A DNA stretch of 64,000 bases, from the NCBI GenBank assembly GCA_016703665.1, contig JADJBS010000002.1:124001-188000 (forward strand), given 5' to 3'. This document shows, piece by piece, positions 1 through 7,573 of the stretch. Source of the stretch: Candidatus Defluviibacillus avedoerensis. Its GTDB lineage: Bacteria > Pseudomonadota > Gammaproteobacteria > Burkholderiales > Burkholderiaceae_C. The stretch's first letter is position 1; every line of letters begins with the position of its first letter. Both the position numbers and the translations under genes were made by a program. The notes beneath the pieces were generated by a model. That model was not told the DNA's origin and did no database searches. It was given only the letters and a program-made list of their open reading frames with translations.

Positions 1-1122
1 ACAACACCGCCGGCCCCGGCGGTGGTTCAAGCCATGGTGCACACCATGCGTGGCACCTGGGCCAACCCATCCTCTCAGCACGGACCAGGTCAGGATGCAA
101 AGCGCGCTCTGGGCGCTGCGCGTTCCACTGTGGCCAACAGGCTGGGCTGCAAACCTGTGGAGGTGATTTTTACCAGCGGTGCCACTGAGTCCAATCAGAT
201 GGCCGTGCGTGGCCTGCTGGCGGCGGCTGCGCCCACTCGCCAACGGGTGCTGTTCAGCAGCGTGGAGCACTCTGCCCATCTCCGGCTGGCGCGCGCTCTG
301 GCCGCCATCGGCGTGCAGGTCGACTATCTGCCGGTACTGCCCAATGGCAAGCTGGACCTGGTTGCTGCTGCCGGGTTGATGGGGCCGGATGTCGCCTTGG
401 TCTCGCTGATGGCAGCCAACAACGAAACCGGTGTGCTCATGCCTACACAAGAGGTCGCGCACCTGGCCCATGCCGCCGGTGCCCTGTTCCACATGGACGC
501 CACGCAATGGATAGGCAAGCTTGCGTTTGACTTCGCCTCATGCGGTGCCGATGCCGTGTCGCTGTCGGCGCACAAGTTCCACGGGCCCAAAGGCGTGGGC
601 GCCTTGCTGTTGCGCCAGGGCACAGCGTTTGTGCCACAGACACCCGGCAGCCAGGAGCGCGCAAGGCGCGGCGGTACCGAGAACCTGCCTGCCATTGCGG
701 GCATGGCAGCGGCACTGGAACTGTTGGGCAATGTGGCCGACGAGGCACAGCGTCTGAGCGCCTTGCGCGACGCGCTCGAAACCGGTTTGCAACAGGCCTT
801 ACCTCAAACCCATGTGTGGTGCCAAAACGTGGACCGCCTGCCCGGCACCAGCTACCTGCGGTTTGGCCAACTGTCGGTGGACGTGGTGTTGCAACGCCTG
901 GAGCGCCTGAGCGTGGCTGCTTCCAGCGGCGCTGCCTGCTCGTCAACTGGTACCGATCCCTCGCATGTGCTGGCCGCCATGGGGGTGGCTGAGATGGATG
1001 CCCTGGCGGCAGTTCGCCTGTCGCTGGGAAGCACCACCACGGTGACCGATGTGAACACCGTGCTCAAGCAGCTGCCGCCCCTGTTGGCGCCTGTGCTTGT
1101 GCAGGAACTGACAACGATTTAA
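1..1122 (+). CDS. nifS: Cysteine desulfurase NifS (5' end cut by window)
   Basis: PLP enzyme that takes sulfur from L-cysteine to supply Fe-S clusters for nitrogenase. The frame is open from base 1, where it reads TTPPAPAV, matching the N-terminal NATT-P region of NifS, so only a short N-terminal piece is missing. Counting from the Met at base 22, the PLP lysine lies in LSAHKFHG (about residue 185) and the catalytic cysteine in SSGAACSS (about residue 306). The NNETG and GGTEN motifs are present. It is followed after 11 bases by nifT, so it probably belongs to an operon that starts upstream of the window. The nif context favours NifS over housekeeping IscS. Confidence 0.93.
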   Translation, partial: TTPPAPAVVQAMVHTMRGTWANPSSQHGPGQDAKRALGAARSTVANRLGCKPVEVIFTSGATESNQMAVRGLLAAAAPTRQRVLFSSVEHSAHLRLARALAAIGVQVDYLPVLPNGKLDLVAAAGLMGPDVALVSLMAANNETGVLMPTQEVAHLAHAAGALFHMDATQWIGKLAFDFASCGADAVSLSAHKFHGPKGVGALLLRQGTAFVPQTPGSQERARRGGTENLPAIAGMAAALELLGNVADEAQRLSALRDALETGLQQALPQTHVWCQNVDRLPGTSYLRFGQLSVDVVLQRLERLSVAASSGAACSSTGTDPSHVLAAMGVAEMDALAAVRLSLGSTTTVTDVNTVLKQLPPLLAPVLVQELTTI

Positions 1123-1133
1123 ACCTGGAGTCC

Positions 1134-1358
1134 ATGATGAAACTGATGATCCGCAAAGACAGCAAGGGCGTGCTGACCGGCTATGTACCCAAGAAGGATC
1201 TGGAGGAACCGATTGTTTCCATGGCCAATCCTGACATGTGGGGTGGGCTGGTGACGCTGGCAAACGGCTGGCAGTTTGAGTTACCGAGCATGGCTGCCGA
1301 CACACCTCTGCCCATCACGGTAGAGGCGCGGCGCCTGGCATTGTCACAAGAGGAATGA
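1134..1358 (+). CDS. nifT: NifT/FixU family protein
   Basis: Small protein (74 aa) with the NifT/FixU pattern: an N-terminal MIRKD segment, YVPKKDLEEPIV, the WGG motif, LANGW and the C-terminal PITVEARRL. The family is nearly always found in nif operons; its biochemical role is unresolved and mutants usually have mild phenotypes. Two ATGs are possible (1134 and 1137). The stop overlaps the start of the next gene, which implies translational coupling. nifT usually follows nifK; here it follows nifS. Confidence 0.9.
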   Translation: MMKLMIRKDSKGVLTGYVPKKDLEEPIVSMANPDMWGGLVTLANGWQFELPSMAADTPLPITVEARRLALSQEE

Positions 1359-1621
1359 CCATGTCAGTCACCACCGAATACCTGCGCAGCGCCAGTGAAG
1401 TGATTGGCGCTGCCACCTCACTGCGCGACGCCGCCGCCTTGTGGCGTGCCCGAGACCCTGCCATGCGCGTGGTGCTGGTGGATGCCATGGACATGCGGGA
1501 TGAGACCCCGGCTCTGCGCCTGGGTGCGCGCAAGGTTTATCTCGCAAGCACCAACGGACACTGCTGGGTGGTGACGGACCAAGCCGCCGATGCGACGGCG
1601 CTCATCCTTACCCAAGACTAG
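1355..1621 (+). CDS. Small conserved-looking nif-operon protein, unknown function
   Basis: 88-aa protein overlapping the nifT stop by an ATGA junction; a second in-frame ATG lies six bases later. I do not recognise a domain. The sequence reads as a compact alpha/beta fold: an N-terminal helix rich in Ala/Leu/Arg, then VVLVDAMDM and VYLASTNGHCWVV strands. It has no signal peptide, membrane segment or metal-binding cysteine cluster (one Cys only). Its position between nifT and the DegT-like gene, with tight spacing, indicates a cytoplasmic accessory nif role. Confidence 0.7.
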   Translation: MTMSVTTEYLRSASEVIGAATSLRDAAALWRARDPAMRVVLVDAMDMRDETPALRLGARKVYLASTNGHCWVVTDQAADATALILTQD

Positions 1622-1630
1622 GGGCGCCGC

Positions 1631-2794
1631 ATGGAAGTCGATCTCATATCCTTGTTTGAGCCCGAATGCGGTGCGCGCGAAATTGAACTCGTCAGCGCTG
1701 TACTGCAATCCGCCCAGTGGGGCGATGGACCCATGGTCGAGGGCTTTGAGCGCGCCTTTGCCGCCTGGGTGGGCCGCAAACACGCTGTGGCCGTGGGCAG
1801 CGGCACGCAGGGCACCTGGATTGCCCTGCGTGCTTTGGGCATAGGCCCAGGTGATGAGGTGATCTGCACGGCCCACACCTGGCACCAGGTGGCGCAGGCC
1901 ATCACGCTGTGCGGCGCCACACCCGTGTTTGCAGACATCAATTACTGGACTGGCAGCCTCAGTGCCGAGAAGGCCGCGCTCAAGATCACGCCCAGGACCC
2001 GCGCCCTGCTGGCTGGCAATACCAATGGCCACCCCGCTGCCTGGGAGCCGTTGCGCGCCCTGGCGCAATCCACTGGGCTGGCGCTGATTGAGGACAGCAC
2101 CGAGGCGCTGGGCTCGCGCTACAAGGGACAGCAGGTGGGCACTTTTGGCGATATCTCGGTTTTCGACTTCTCTGCACCCTCGGCCCTGTGTACGGGCGAG
2201 GGCGGCATGCTGGTGACCGACGATGACGACCTGGTGCATGAGCTGCGCTATTTGCGTCAGCGCCGTGTGGCCGACCGCGCCTCTGTGTCGGTGGGCTCGC
2301 GCGTGCCGTTGCAGGCGGGTATGAGTGAGATGACGGCTGCCTTGGGTCTGGCTCAACTCGCCGGGCTGGACGAGCGGCTGGAAGCACGCCAGCAGGTGGT
2401 GGCCTGGTACCACGAGCAAATGCAAAGCTTTGAGGGCGTCAAGCCACCCTACATCGGCGAGGGTGTGGACGAGGTGCACTGGATGCTCTACGTCGTGCAT
2501 CTGGGCAAGCGCTTTTCTGGTAGCGCCCGAGCCCAGATGATTGACGACCTGCGAGCCTGTGGTGTCGAGACCCTTGCCTATAGCCACCCGCTGCACCAGC
2601 AGTTTTACTACATGCAGGCTGGCGACGCCATTGGCCGCCAGCGAGGCGTGCTGCCAGACACCGACCGCATTGGCGACCGCGCGCTGGCCTTGCCGCTGCA
2701 CACCCTGCTGGACGAAGAACAGGTGCAGCACATCGTGAAGACGCTCAAAGACACCGCTACCAACGTGGGTGCGGGCGCAGCGATTTACCTCTAA
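1631..2794 (+). CDS. DegT/DnrJ/EryC1-type PLP-fold protein lacking the catalytic lysine
   Basis: 387-aa protein of the DegT/DnrJ/EryC1/StrS sugar-aminotransferase fold. Recognisable parts are the phosphate-binding VGSGTQ-TWIAL region (about residues 55-66), the PLP-ring aspartate in LIEDSTEALGS (D155) and the TGEGG loop (188-192). In active members the Schiff-base lysine lies five residues before that GEGG. Here the stretch reads FDFSAPSALCTGEGG, with Ser184 at the lysine position. A normal transamination cycle is therefore unlikely, although the cofactor pocket may still bind a ligand. It sits between an unknown nif gene and the SIR2-like gene, 9 bases before the latter, so the two are probably co-translated. 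Family assignment is firm; function is unknown. Confidence 0.85.
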   Translation: MEVDLISLFEPECGAREIELVSAVLQSAQWGDGPMVEGFERAFAAWVGRKHAVAVGSGTQGTWIALRALGIGPGDEVICTAHTWHQVAQAITLCGATPVFADINYWTGSLSAEKAALKITPRTRALLAGNTNGHPAAWEPLRALAQSTGLALIEDSTEALGSRYKGQQVGTFGDISVFDFSAPSALCTGEGGMLVTDDDDLVHELRYLRQRRVADRASVSVGSRVPLQAGMSEMTAALGLAQLAGLDERLEARQQVVAWYHEQMQSFEGVKPPYIGEGVDEVHWMLYVVHLGKRFSGSARAQMIDDLRACGVETLAYSHPLHQQFYYMQAGDAIGRQRGVLPDTDRIGDRALALPLHTLLDEEQVQHIVKTLKDTATNVGAGAAIYL

Positions 2795-2803
2795 GGAACA
2801 ACC

Positions 2804-3643
2804 ATGACCGACTTGATCCAAGACATCGTCCACAGCCTCGACAGCGGCTCGGTCATTCCCTACCTCGGCCCCGAGATGCTGAGCCTGTGTGCCGACGTGA
2901 AGGTGCCGGCCACACCGCTGGCACTGGCCGAGAGCATGACAGCCAAGGTCAGCGTGCCGCACAAGATTCGCAAGCGCCTCACGCAGGCCGCGCAGTTCAT
3001 CGAAAACTTCAAGCACCGCAAATCGGTGGTGCACCTGATGAACGAGGCCTTTGCCGCCACGCCTGTGCCGTCCGCCTTGCAGTTGGCACTGGCCGCCAGC
3101 AACGCCTGCCTGTGGGTGGACGCCTGGTACGACGACAGCTTTGCCGCCGCCCTGAAAGCCACGCCGGGCGACTGGAGCCAAGTGCAGGGTCTGTCGCAAT
3201 CCGAACACTTTGGTGACTGGACCGGCGCCTATGCGGCTGATGGCAGCCTGCTGACCGACCCTCCTGCTGGGCGTCAGCGCCTGCTCTATAAGCCGCTGGG
3301 CAGTCACAGCCCGGCGGGCAACTACCTCGTCTCCGACAGCGACTTTGTCGAGGTGTTGACCGAGATCGACATTCAGACTCCCATCCCCGCAGCTGTCCAG
3401 GCCTGGCGCACAGGTCGGCACTTTTTGTTTCTGGGATGCCGATTTGACGACCAGCTCACTCGTTGCTTTGCGCGCCAGATCATGAAGCGCTCCAGCGATC
3501 GCCACTGGGCGGTGCTGCCCGAAGAACCCACGCGCATGGAAGCACGCTTTTTGGCCGAGCAGAACATCACCCGCATTGCCATGCCGCTGGCGCAGTTTTC
3601 TGAAGCGCTGATCGCGGCCATGCAAGCCGAAGTGGCTGCCTGA
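2804..3643 (+). CDS. SIR2-like protein in the nif operon
   Basis: 279-aa protein that I read as SIR2-like (NAD-binding Rossmann type). The N-terminal SVIPYLGPEML (about residues 17-27) occupies the place of the GAGxS nucleotide-binding loop of SIR2 proteins, and a later segment, HFLFLGCRFDDQLTR (about 207-221), resembles the LFLGYSFxD motif of SIR2_2 proteins. The classic zinc cysteines of deacetylase sirtuins are absent. It follows the catalytically altered DegT-like gene by 9 bases and precedes a ferredoxin. NAD hydrolysis or sensing, or a scaffold role, are all possible; the sequence does not decide. Confidence 0.65.
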   Translation: MTDLIQDIVHSLDSGSVIPYLGPEMLSLCADVKVPATPLALAESMTAKVSVPHKIRKRLTQAAQFIENFKHRKSVVHLMNEAFAATPVPSALQLALAASNACLWVDAWYDDSFAAALKATPGDWSQVQGLSQSEHFGDWTGAYAADGSLLTDPPAGRQRLLYKPLGSHSPAGNYLVSDSDFVEVLTEIDIQTPIPAAVQAWRTGRHFLFLGCRFDDQLTRCFARQIMKRSSDRHWAVLPEEPTRMEARFLAEQNITRIAMPLAQFSEALIAAMQAEVAA

Positions 3644-3696
3644 CAGTTGCTTCCCATTTTTCTAAACCCCAACGGCCTTAAGCGCCCAAAGACACC

Positions 3697-3984
3697 ATGA
3701 CCACACTCACTGTTCTTCCTTCTGGCAAGACCTACGACGTCGCCGCTGGCCAGAGCCTGCTCAAAGCCCTGCAATCGGTGGGAGAGCCCATCGTCAGCAA
3801 ATGCGGCGGCGAAGCCAGGTGCGAATCCTGCCATGTGGCCGTGCCCGAGGGCCGCAAGACCTTGTCCAAAATCCAGCGCATTGAGAATGAAAAACTCGAC
3901 GGCATTGTGGGCATTGGCTCCACATCACGACTGGCCTGCCAGGCCATTCTGGGCGAAGAAGCTGTCACCGTGCAATTGCTCTGA
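3697..3984 (+). CDS. 2Fe-2S ferredoxin, nif-associated
   Basis: 95-aa plant/vertebrate-fold [2Fe-2S] ferredoxin. Cluster ligands are visible as C36-X5-C42-X2-C45 and C81, the adrenodoxin-like spacing. It probably carries electrons for cofactor assembly or redox sensing rather than being the main nitrogenase donor. The 53-base gap from the SIR2-like gene has no clear promoter, so it is likely the last gene of the rightward nifS operon. It converges with modC, with a GC-rich hairpin between the two stops. Confidence 0.85.
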   Translation: MTTLTVLPSGKTYDVAAGQSLLKALQSVGEPIVSKCGGEARCESCHVAVPEGRKTLSKIQRIENEKLDGIVGIGSTSRLACQAILGEEAVTVQLL

Positions 3985-3988
3985 GCTG

Positions 3989-4004
3989 GGCGCCATGTGG
4001 CGCC
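3989..4004. terminator. GC-rich hairpin between convergent fdx and modC
   Basis: GGCGCCATGTGGCGCC is a nearly perfect palindrome lying exactly between the two convergent stop codons. It lacks a long T tract on either side, so it is at best a weak bidirectional terminator. Confidence 0.35.
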
Positions 4005-5075
4005 TTAGCCTATCAATGCCACCGCCTTGATCTGAACCCACACCTGTTTGCCTGGCTCCAGCGCCAGCCCCGCAGCCGAACGCTGCGTCAAACGTGCCAG
4101 CAAGGGTGATTCGCCGATGCGCAAACGCAGCAGGGCCAAGGCGGGGTGGTAGTCGCCAGCGACCTGTTCCACAACGGCGCTCAGGCAGTTCTGGATGCTG
4201 ATGCCGCTGACTGGCTGCAAAGCAATGCTGACGTCGCGCGCCAGTATGCGCACACGCACCGAATGGCCCAGCGCATGCCCCCCGTCGCGCACCCACAGGC
4301 TGCCGCCGGGAAATTCCACACGGGCCAGGTGCCAGGCGGTATCGCGCTCCACCACCCGTGCGCCCAGCACCACACCGGCGTCTTCGCCCAGGTGAATCGG
4401 CAGGTCGAGCCGGGCCAGGGTTTCGGTGAGCGGCCCCACGGCCACAGCCCAGCCCTCTTGCATGACCACCAGGGTATCGGCCAGCCGTGCCACCTCGTCG
4501 GGCGCATGGCTGACATAGACCACGGGGATGTCAAGCTCATCGTGCAAGCGCTCCAGATAGGGCAGGAACTCGTTCTTGCGCGCCAAGTCCAGCGCGGCCA
4601 GGGGTTCATCCATCAGCAAAAGCCGGGGGCTGGTGAGCAAAGCGCGGGCTATCGCCACGCGCTGACGCTCACCGCCGGACAAACCCTGCGGCAGTCGCTC
4701 CAGCAAATGCCCAATGCCCAGCAAATCGATCACCTTGTCAAGTTCAATGCGTCGCTCAGCGGCTGGTACGCGCTGCTGGCCATACATCAGGTTGCGCCGC
4801 ACGTTCAGGTGCTGGAAAAGATTGGCATCCTGAAACACGTAGCCCAGCGGGCGCTGGTGGGTAGGCATGAAGTTGCTACCGCTTTGCCACACCGCCCCGT
4901 TCACTGTGAGCTGGCCCAGGCGCGCGCGCGTCAGCCCGGCCATGCAGCGCAGCAGCGTGGTCTTGCCGCAACCCGAGGGGCCAAACAGGGCAGTGACACC
5001 TTTACCGGGCAGATCAAGCGCCACGTCCAGCCCAAAGCCGGGGTAGCTGTGTTGAAAGCATGCCTGAATGCTCAT
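4005..5075 (-). CDS. modC: Molybdate ABC transporter ATP-binding protein ModC
   Basis: 356-aa ATPase of the molybdate importer. The Walker A motif GPSGCGKTT (about residues 32-40), the signature LSGGERQR, the Walker B motif LLLMDEP and the H-loop SHAPDE are intact. The C-terminal third is a Mop/TOBE-type domain (from about residue 285, SIQNCLSAVVEQV) that binds oxyanion, as in ModC. It overlaps modB by four bases (ATGA) and ends the modE-modA-nifQ-modBC block, tying Mo import to FeMo-co synthesis. Confidence 0.95.
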   Translation of the reverse strand: MSIQACFQHSYPGFGLDVALDLPGKGVTALFGPSGCGKTTLLRCMAGLTRARLGQLTVNGAVWQSGSNFMPTHQRPLGYVFQDANLFQHLNVRRNLMYGQQRVPAAERRIELDKVIDLLGIGHLLERLPQGLSGGERQRVAIARALLTSPRLLLMDEPLAALDLARKNEFLPYLERLHDELDIPVVYVSHAPDEVARLADTLVVMQEGWAVAVGPLTETLARLDLPIHLGEDAGVVLGARVVERDTAWHLARVEFPGGSLWVRDGGHALGHSVRVRILARDVSIALQPVSGISIQNCLSAVVEQVAGDYHPALALLRLRIGESPLLARLTQRSAAGLALEPGKQVWVQIKAVALIG

Positions 5076-5740
5076 GCCTGGCGGTTCCAGCCACGGCTGT
5101 AGAGCAGAAGCAATACCAGGAATGAAAATACCAGCATCCCACCGGCCAGCCAGTGCGCGTTGCTGTACTCCAGTGCCTCCACATGGTTGTAGATGGCCAT
5201 GGACAACACTTGCGTTTTGCCCGGAATATTGCCCCCAATCATCAGCACCACACCAAACTCACCCACGGTATGGGCGAAGCCCAGCACGGCGGCAGTGATG
5301 AAGCCGGGCCGTGCCAGCGGCAGGGCGACAGTGACAAAGGCGTCCCAGGGCGAAGCGCGCAAGGTGGCCGCAGCCTCCATCGGGCGATCACCCATGGCGG
5401 TAAAGGCCTGTTGCAGCGGTTGCACGACAAAGGGCATGGAATAAATCACAGAGCCAACCAACAAACCTGCAAAGGTGAACGGCAGCAGACCCAGGCCCAA
5501 GAATTGGGTCAACTGGCCCACGGGGCCTTGCGGCCCCATCAGCACCAGCAGGTAAAAGCCCAAAACAGCCGGCGGCAACACGAGTGGCAGCGTGACGATG
5601 GCACCCACCACGGTCTTGAGCGGTGAGCGGCTGCGCGCCAACCACCATGCAATCGGCGTGCCCAGCAGCAGCAACAGCAGTGTGGTGAGGGCGGCCAACT
5701 TGGTGGTCAGCACAATGGCGGTGAAATCTTCGGCAGACAT
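5072..5740 (-). CDS. modB: Molybdate ABC transporter permease ModB
   Basis: 222-aa inner-membrane permease with about five or six hydrophobic segments and the EAA-type loop EAAATLRASPWDAFVTVALP that contacts ModC. Its length is standard for ModB. It starts 10 bases after nifQ ends and overlaps modC. The unusual point is that modA is separated from modBC by two FeMo-co genes. Confidence 0.95.
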   Translation of the reverse strand: MSAEDFTAIVLTTKLAALTTLLLLLLGTPIAWWLARSRSPLKTVVGAIVTLPLVLPPAVLGFYLLVLMGPQGPVGQLTQFLGLGLLPFTFAGLLVGSVIYSMPFVVQPLQQAFTAMGDRPMEAAATLRASPWDAFVTVALPLARPGFITAAVLGFAHTVGEFGVVLMIGGNIPGKTQVLSMAIYNHVEALEYSNAHWLAGGMLVFSFLVLLLLYSRGWNRQA

Positions 5741-5750
5741 GGGCTAGGGT

Positions 5751-6317
5751 CTATTCTTCTTTGGCAAAGCACTTGCTGTAGTCACTGCATTCGCCGCAAG
5801 ACGGCGCGGGACAGACATAAATGCCTTCACGCGCGCAGTAGTGGCGGTAGATGAACTTCTTCCACTTCATGTCACCTACGTTCAGTGCGGCCAGTGCCGG
5901 AAAAGCGGTGTTCATCAACAGCGACAGCTCGCCCCGGTTGGCCAGGCCCAGGTCCTGCCACAAATGGTTGCGGCCACAGTAGCTGTGAGCCACGATGTGC
6001 GCCAGCCAGGCCTCCGATGCATACACACCGGCGCGGTATTCCAGCAGCAGTTGCAACAGGTCATCCAGTTCCACCATGTCTTCGCCGGGGCCATGCTGCA
6101 GTTGCAACGGATCGCCTGGAAAGTAGTGCTGCCACAGCGCTTCAAAGGTGTCTGGCGGCAGCCCCAGGGTAGCGGTCAACACGCCTTGCTTGAGCGAACG
6201 ACCGGTCAGCAGGCTGGCCAGCAAGGGGCGCAGGGGATCTGACAGTGCAGCGCAAGCGGCTGGGCGGCCCAGCAACGCGGTCTGCATCTGTTGGCGGCAA
6301 TCGAGGGCGGGGTTCAT
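5751..6317 (-). CDS. nifQ: NifQ, molybdenum donor for FeMo-co
   Basis: 188-aa NifQ homologue. The diagnostic C-terminal cluster motif C-X4-C-X2-C-X5-C is present as C169, C174, C177 and C183. NifQ carries a Mo-Fe-S cluster and donates Mo to the NifEN/NifH assembly site. Placement inside the mod operon, between a NifX/NifB-like gene and modB, makes a direct uptake-to-cofactor route likely. Thirteen bases separate it from the upstream gene. Confidence 0.95.
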   Translation of the reverse strand: MNPALDCRQQMQTALLGRPAACAALSDPLRPLLASLLTGRSLKQGVLTATLGLPPDTFEALWQHYFPGDPLQLQHGPGEDMVELDDLLQLLLEYRAGVYASEAWLAHIVAHSYCGRNHLWQDLGLANRGELSLLMNTAFPALAALNVGDMKWKKFIYRHYCAREGIYVCPAPSCGECSDYSKCFAKEE

Positions 6318-6329
6318 GGCGGACCTCTT

Positions 6330-6716
6330 TCAATGCTTGCTGAACAGATCACGCACTTTGCACAGCGCAGTGGTGATGTCAAAGCGGGTGTCGGCCAAGG
6401 CCTCACCAGCGATGATTTTCTGCAGTGCGTTCACGGGCACGGTTTCGCCTGTCAGCAGAACCTGTGCGCCCCACTTATCCATGTGACGGATATAGCCGTC
6501 GCCAGCACTGGCGGCAACCACAAGTTCCACGCCGTGCAAAGGGTGCGGTCCGTCGTCCCTGAAGTTGTGTGGCAGTTGTGCGTCGCTGAGACTCACTTGC
6601 TGTGGCACGGGCAGCGCTTGCCCGGGCTGGCAATCGAACAACAACCAGTCGTGCACTTTGCCCGCATGGCCCGACACAAGACGCCAGTTTTCTTTGGTTG
6701 CCACTGCAATTTTCAT
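6330..6716 (-). CDS. NifX/NifB C-terminal-like FeMo-co binding family protein
   Basis: 128-aa protein of the dinitrogenase iron-molybdenum cofactor biosynthesis family, the fold shared by NifX, NifY, VnfX and the NifB C-terminus. It starts MKIAVATKENWRLVSGHAG, the typical first strand and the histidine-bearing loop, and has VVAASAGDGYIRHMDKWGAQVLLTG in the central part (broken here: VVAASAGDG, then the GAQVLLTG strand). It is distinct from the nifX at 22125. It directly precedes nifQ and may hold Mo or a cofactor precursor on the way from ModABC to NifEN. Confidence 0.85.
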   Translation of the reverse strand: MKIAVATKENWRLVSGHAGKVHDWLLFDCQPGQALPVPQQVSLSDAQLPHNFRDDGPHPLHGVELVVAASAGDGYIRHMDKWGAQVLLTGETVPVNALQKIIAGEALADTRFDITTALCKVRDLFSKH

Positions 6717-6752
6717 GGTGAGGCTCCAGCCAAGTGAATCAGGGGCAACACA

Positions 6753-6768
6753 AGCCAGTTCCGTGCCC
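6753..6768 (-). promoter_or_regulatory. Candidate sigma-54 promoter for nifX-like/nifQ/modBC
   Basis: On the minus strand GGGCACGGAACTGGCT has GGCACG at -24 and GC at -12 with the correct 10-base spacing between the invariant GG and GC. The -12 reads TGGC instead of TTGC. The -12 element lies about 38 bases before the start codon. A TGT-N10-ACA at 6789-6804 is too close to be a standard NifA site. Moderate support only. Confidence 0.45.
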
Positions 6769-6796
6769 GCTTTCGATACCAGTGCGGTTGTCCGGT

Positions 6797-7552
6797 TTAC
6801 GACAGCTCATAGCCAAAAGATTTGATGATGGCTTTGGCCTTGTCGCCTCTGATGTATTTCATCAAGGCATCTACTGCTTGCTTGCCCCTGCCTTTTTCCA
6901 AGATCACGGCGTCCTGACGGATAGGGCTGTACAAATTGGCCGGAACTAACCAGGACGAGCCGTCTATCTTTCCGTCCTTCAACACTTGCGACAGGGCTAC
7001 AAAGCCCAGCTCAGCATTGCCACTGCTGATGAACTGGTAAGCCTGGGTGATGTTTTCGGCCGTCACGATCTTGGGTTGGATGGCCTCATAAACGCGCAGA
7101 GCCTTCATGGCCTCGACGCCAGCAGCACCGTAGGGTGCGAGCTTGGGTTCGGCCAGGGACAAATGCGCAAAGTCACCTCTCTTCAGCACAGCACCAGCGC
7201 CGTCGACCAGCCCTGGCTTGGCTGACCAAAGCACCAGCTTGCCGATGGCATAGGTGAAGGCCGAGCCACTGACGGCTGCACCTTCCTTCATCAGCTTGTC
7301 CGGTGTTTCGTCGTCGGCCGTCAGCAGCACCTCAAACGGTGCGCCGTTCTTGATCTGCGCATAGAACTTGCCAGTTGAACCAAAAGAGGTCACAAGCTTG
7401 TGACCACTGTCCCTCTCGAATTCCGCCGCTATCAACTTCATGGGCGCGGTGAAATTGGCAGCCACAGCCACCGAGATTTCATCCGCATGTGCGGGAACGA
7501 CCACCAGAAACAGCGAGGCCAGCAGGTTGGAAAGCAAACGGGTAACTTTCAT
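6797..7552 (-). CDS. modA: Molybdate-binding periplasmic protein ModA
   Basis: 251-aa substrate-binding protein with a clear Sec signal peptide (basic KVTR, a hydrophobic core, cleavage after AHA near residue 23). VAVAANFTAPMK near the mature N-terminus and SFGSTGKFYAQI are the oxyanion-binding serine regions of ModA. It starts 21 bases after modE ends, so the regulator and binding protein are co-transcribed. The 80-base gap behind it holds the candidate sigma-54 promoter. Confidence 0.95.
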   Translation of the reverse strand: MKVTRLLSNLLASLFLVVVPAHADEISVAVAANFTAPMKLIAAEFERDSGHKLVTSFGSTGKFYAQIKNGAPFEVLLTADDETPDKLMKEGAAVSGSAFTYAIGKLVLWSAKPGLVDGAGAVLKRGDFAHLSLAEPKLAPYGAAGVEAMKALRVYEAIQPKIVTAENITQAYQFISSGNAELGFVALSQVLKDGKIDGSSWLVPANLYSPIRQDAVILEKGRGKQAVDALMKYIRGDKAKAIIKSFGYELS

Positions 7553-7573
7553 AGAGACTCCTTAAAAAACAAA

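Noticed and set aside
1418..3625. 735-codon open frame on the minus strand
   Set aside because: Antisense of the DegT-like, SIR2-like and neighbouring genes; high-GC codon mirror with no domain and His/Gln-rich low-quality protein.
6789..6804. TGT-N10-ACA near the nifX-like/nifQ promoter
   Set aside because: Only about 20 bases from the -24 element and overlapping the modA stop region; NifA sites normally lie 80-150 bases upstream. Likely chance.
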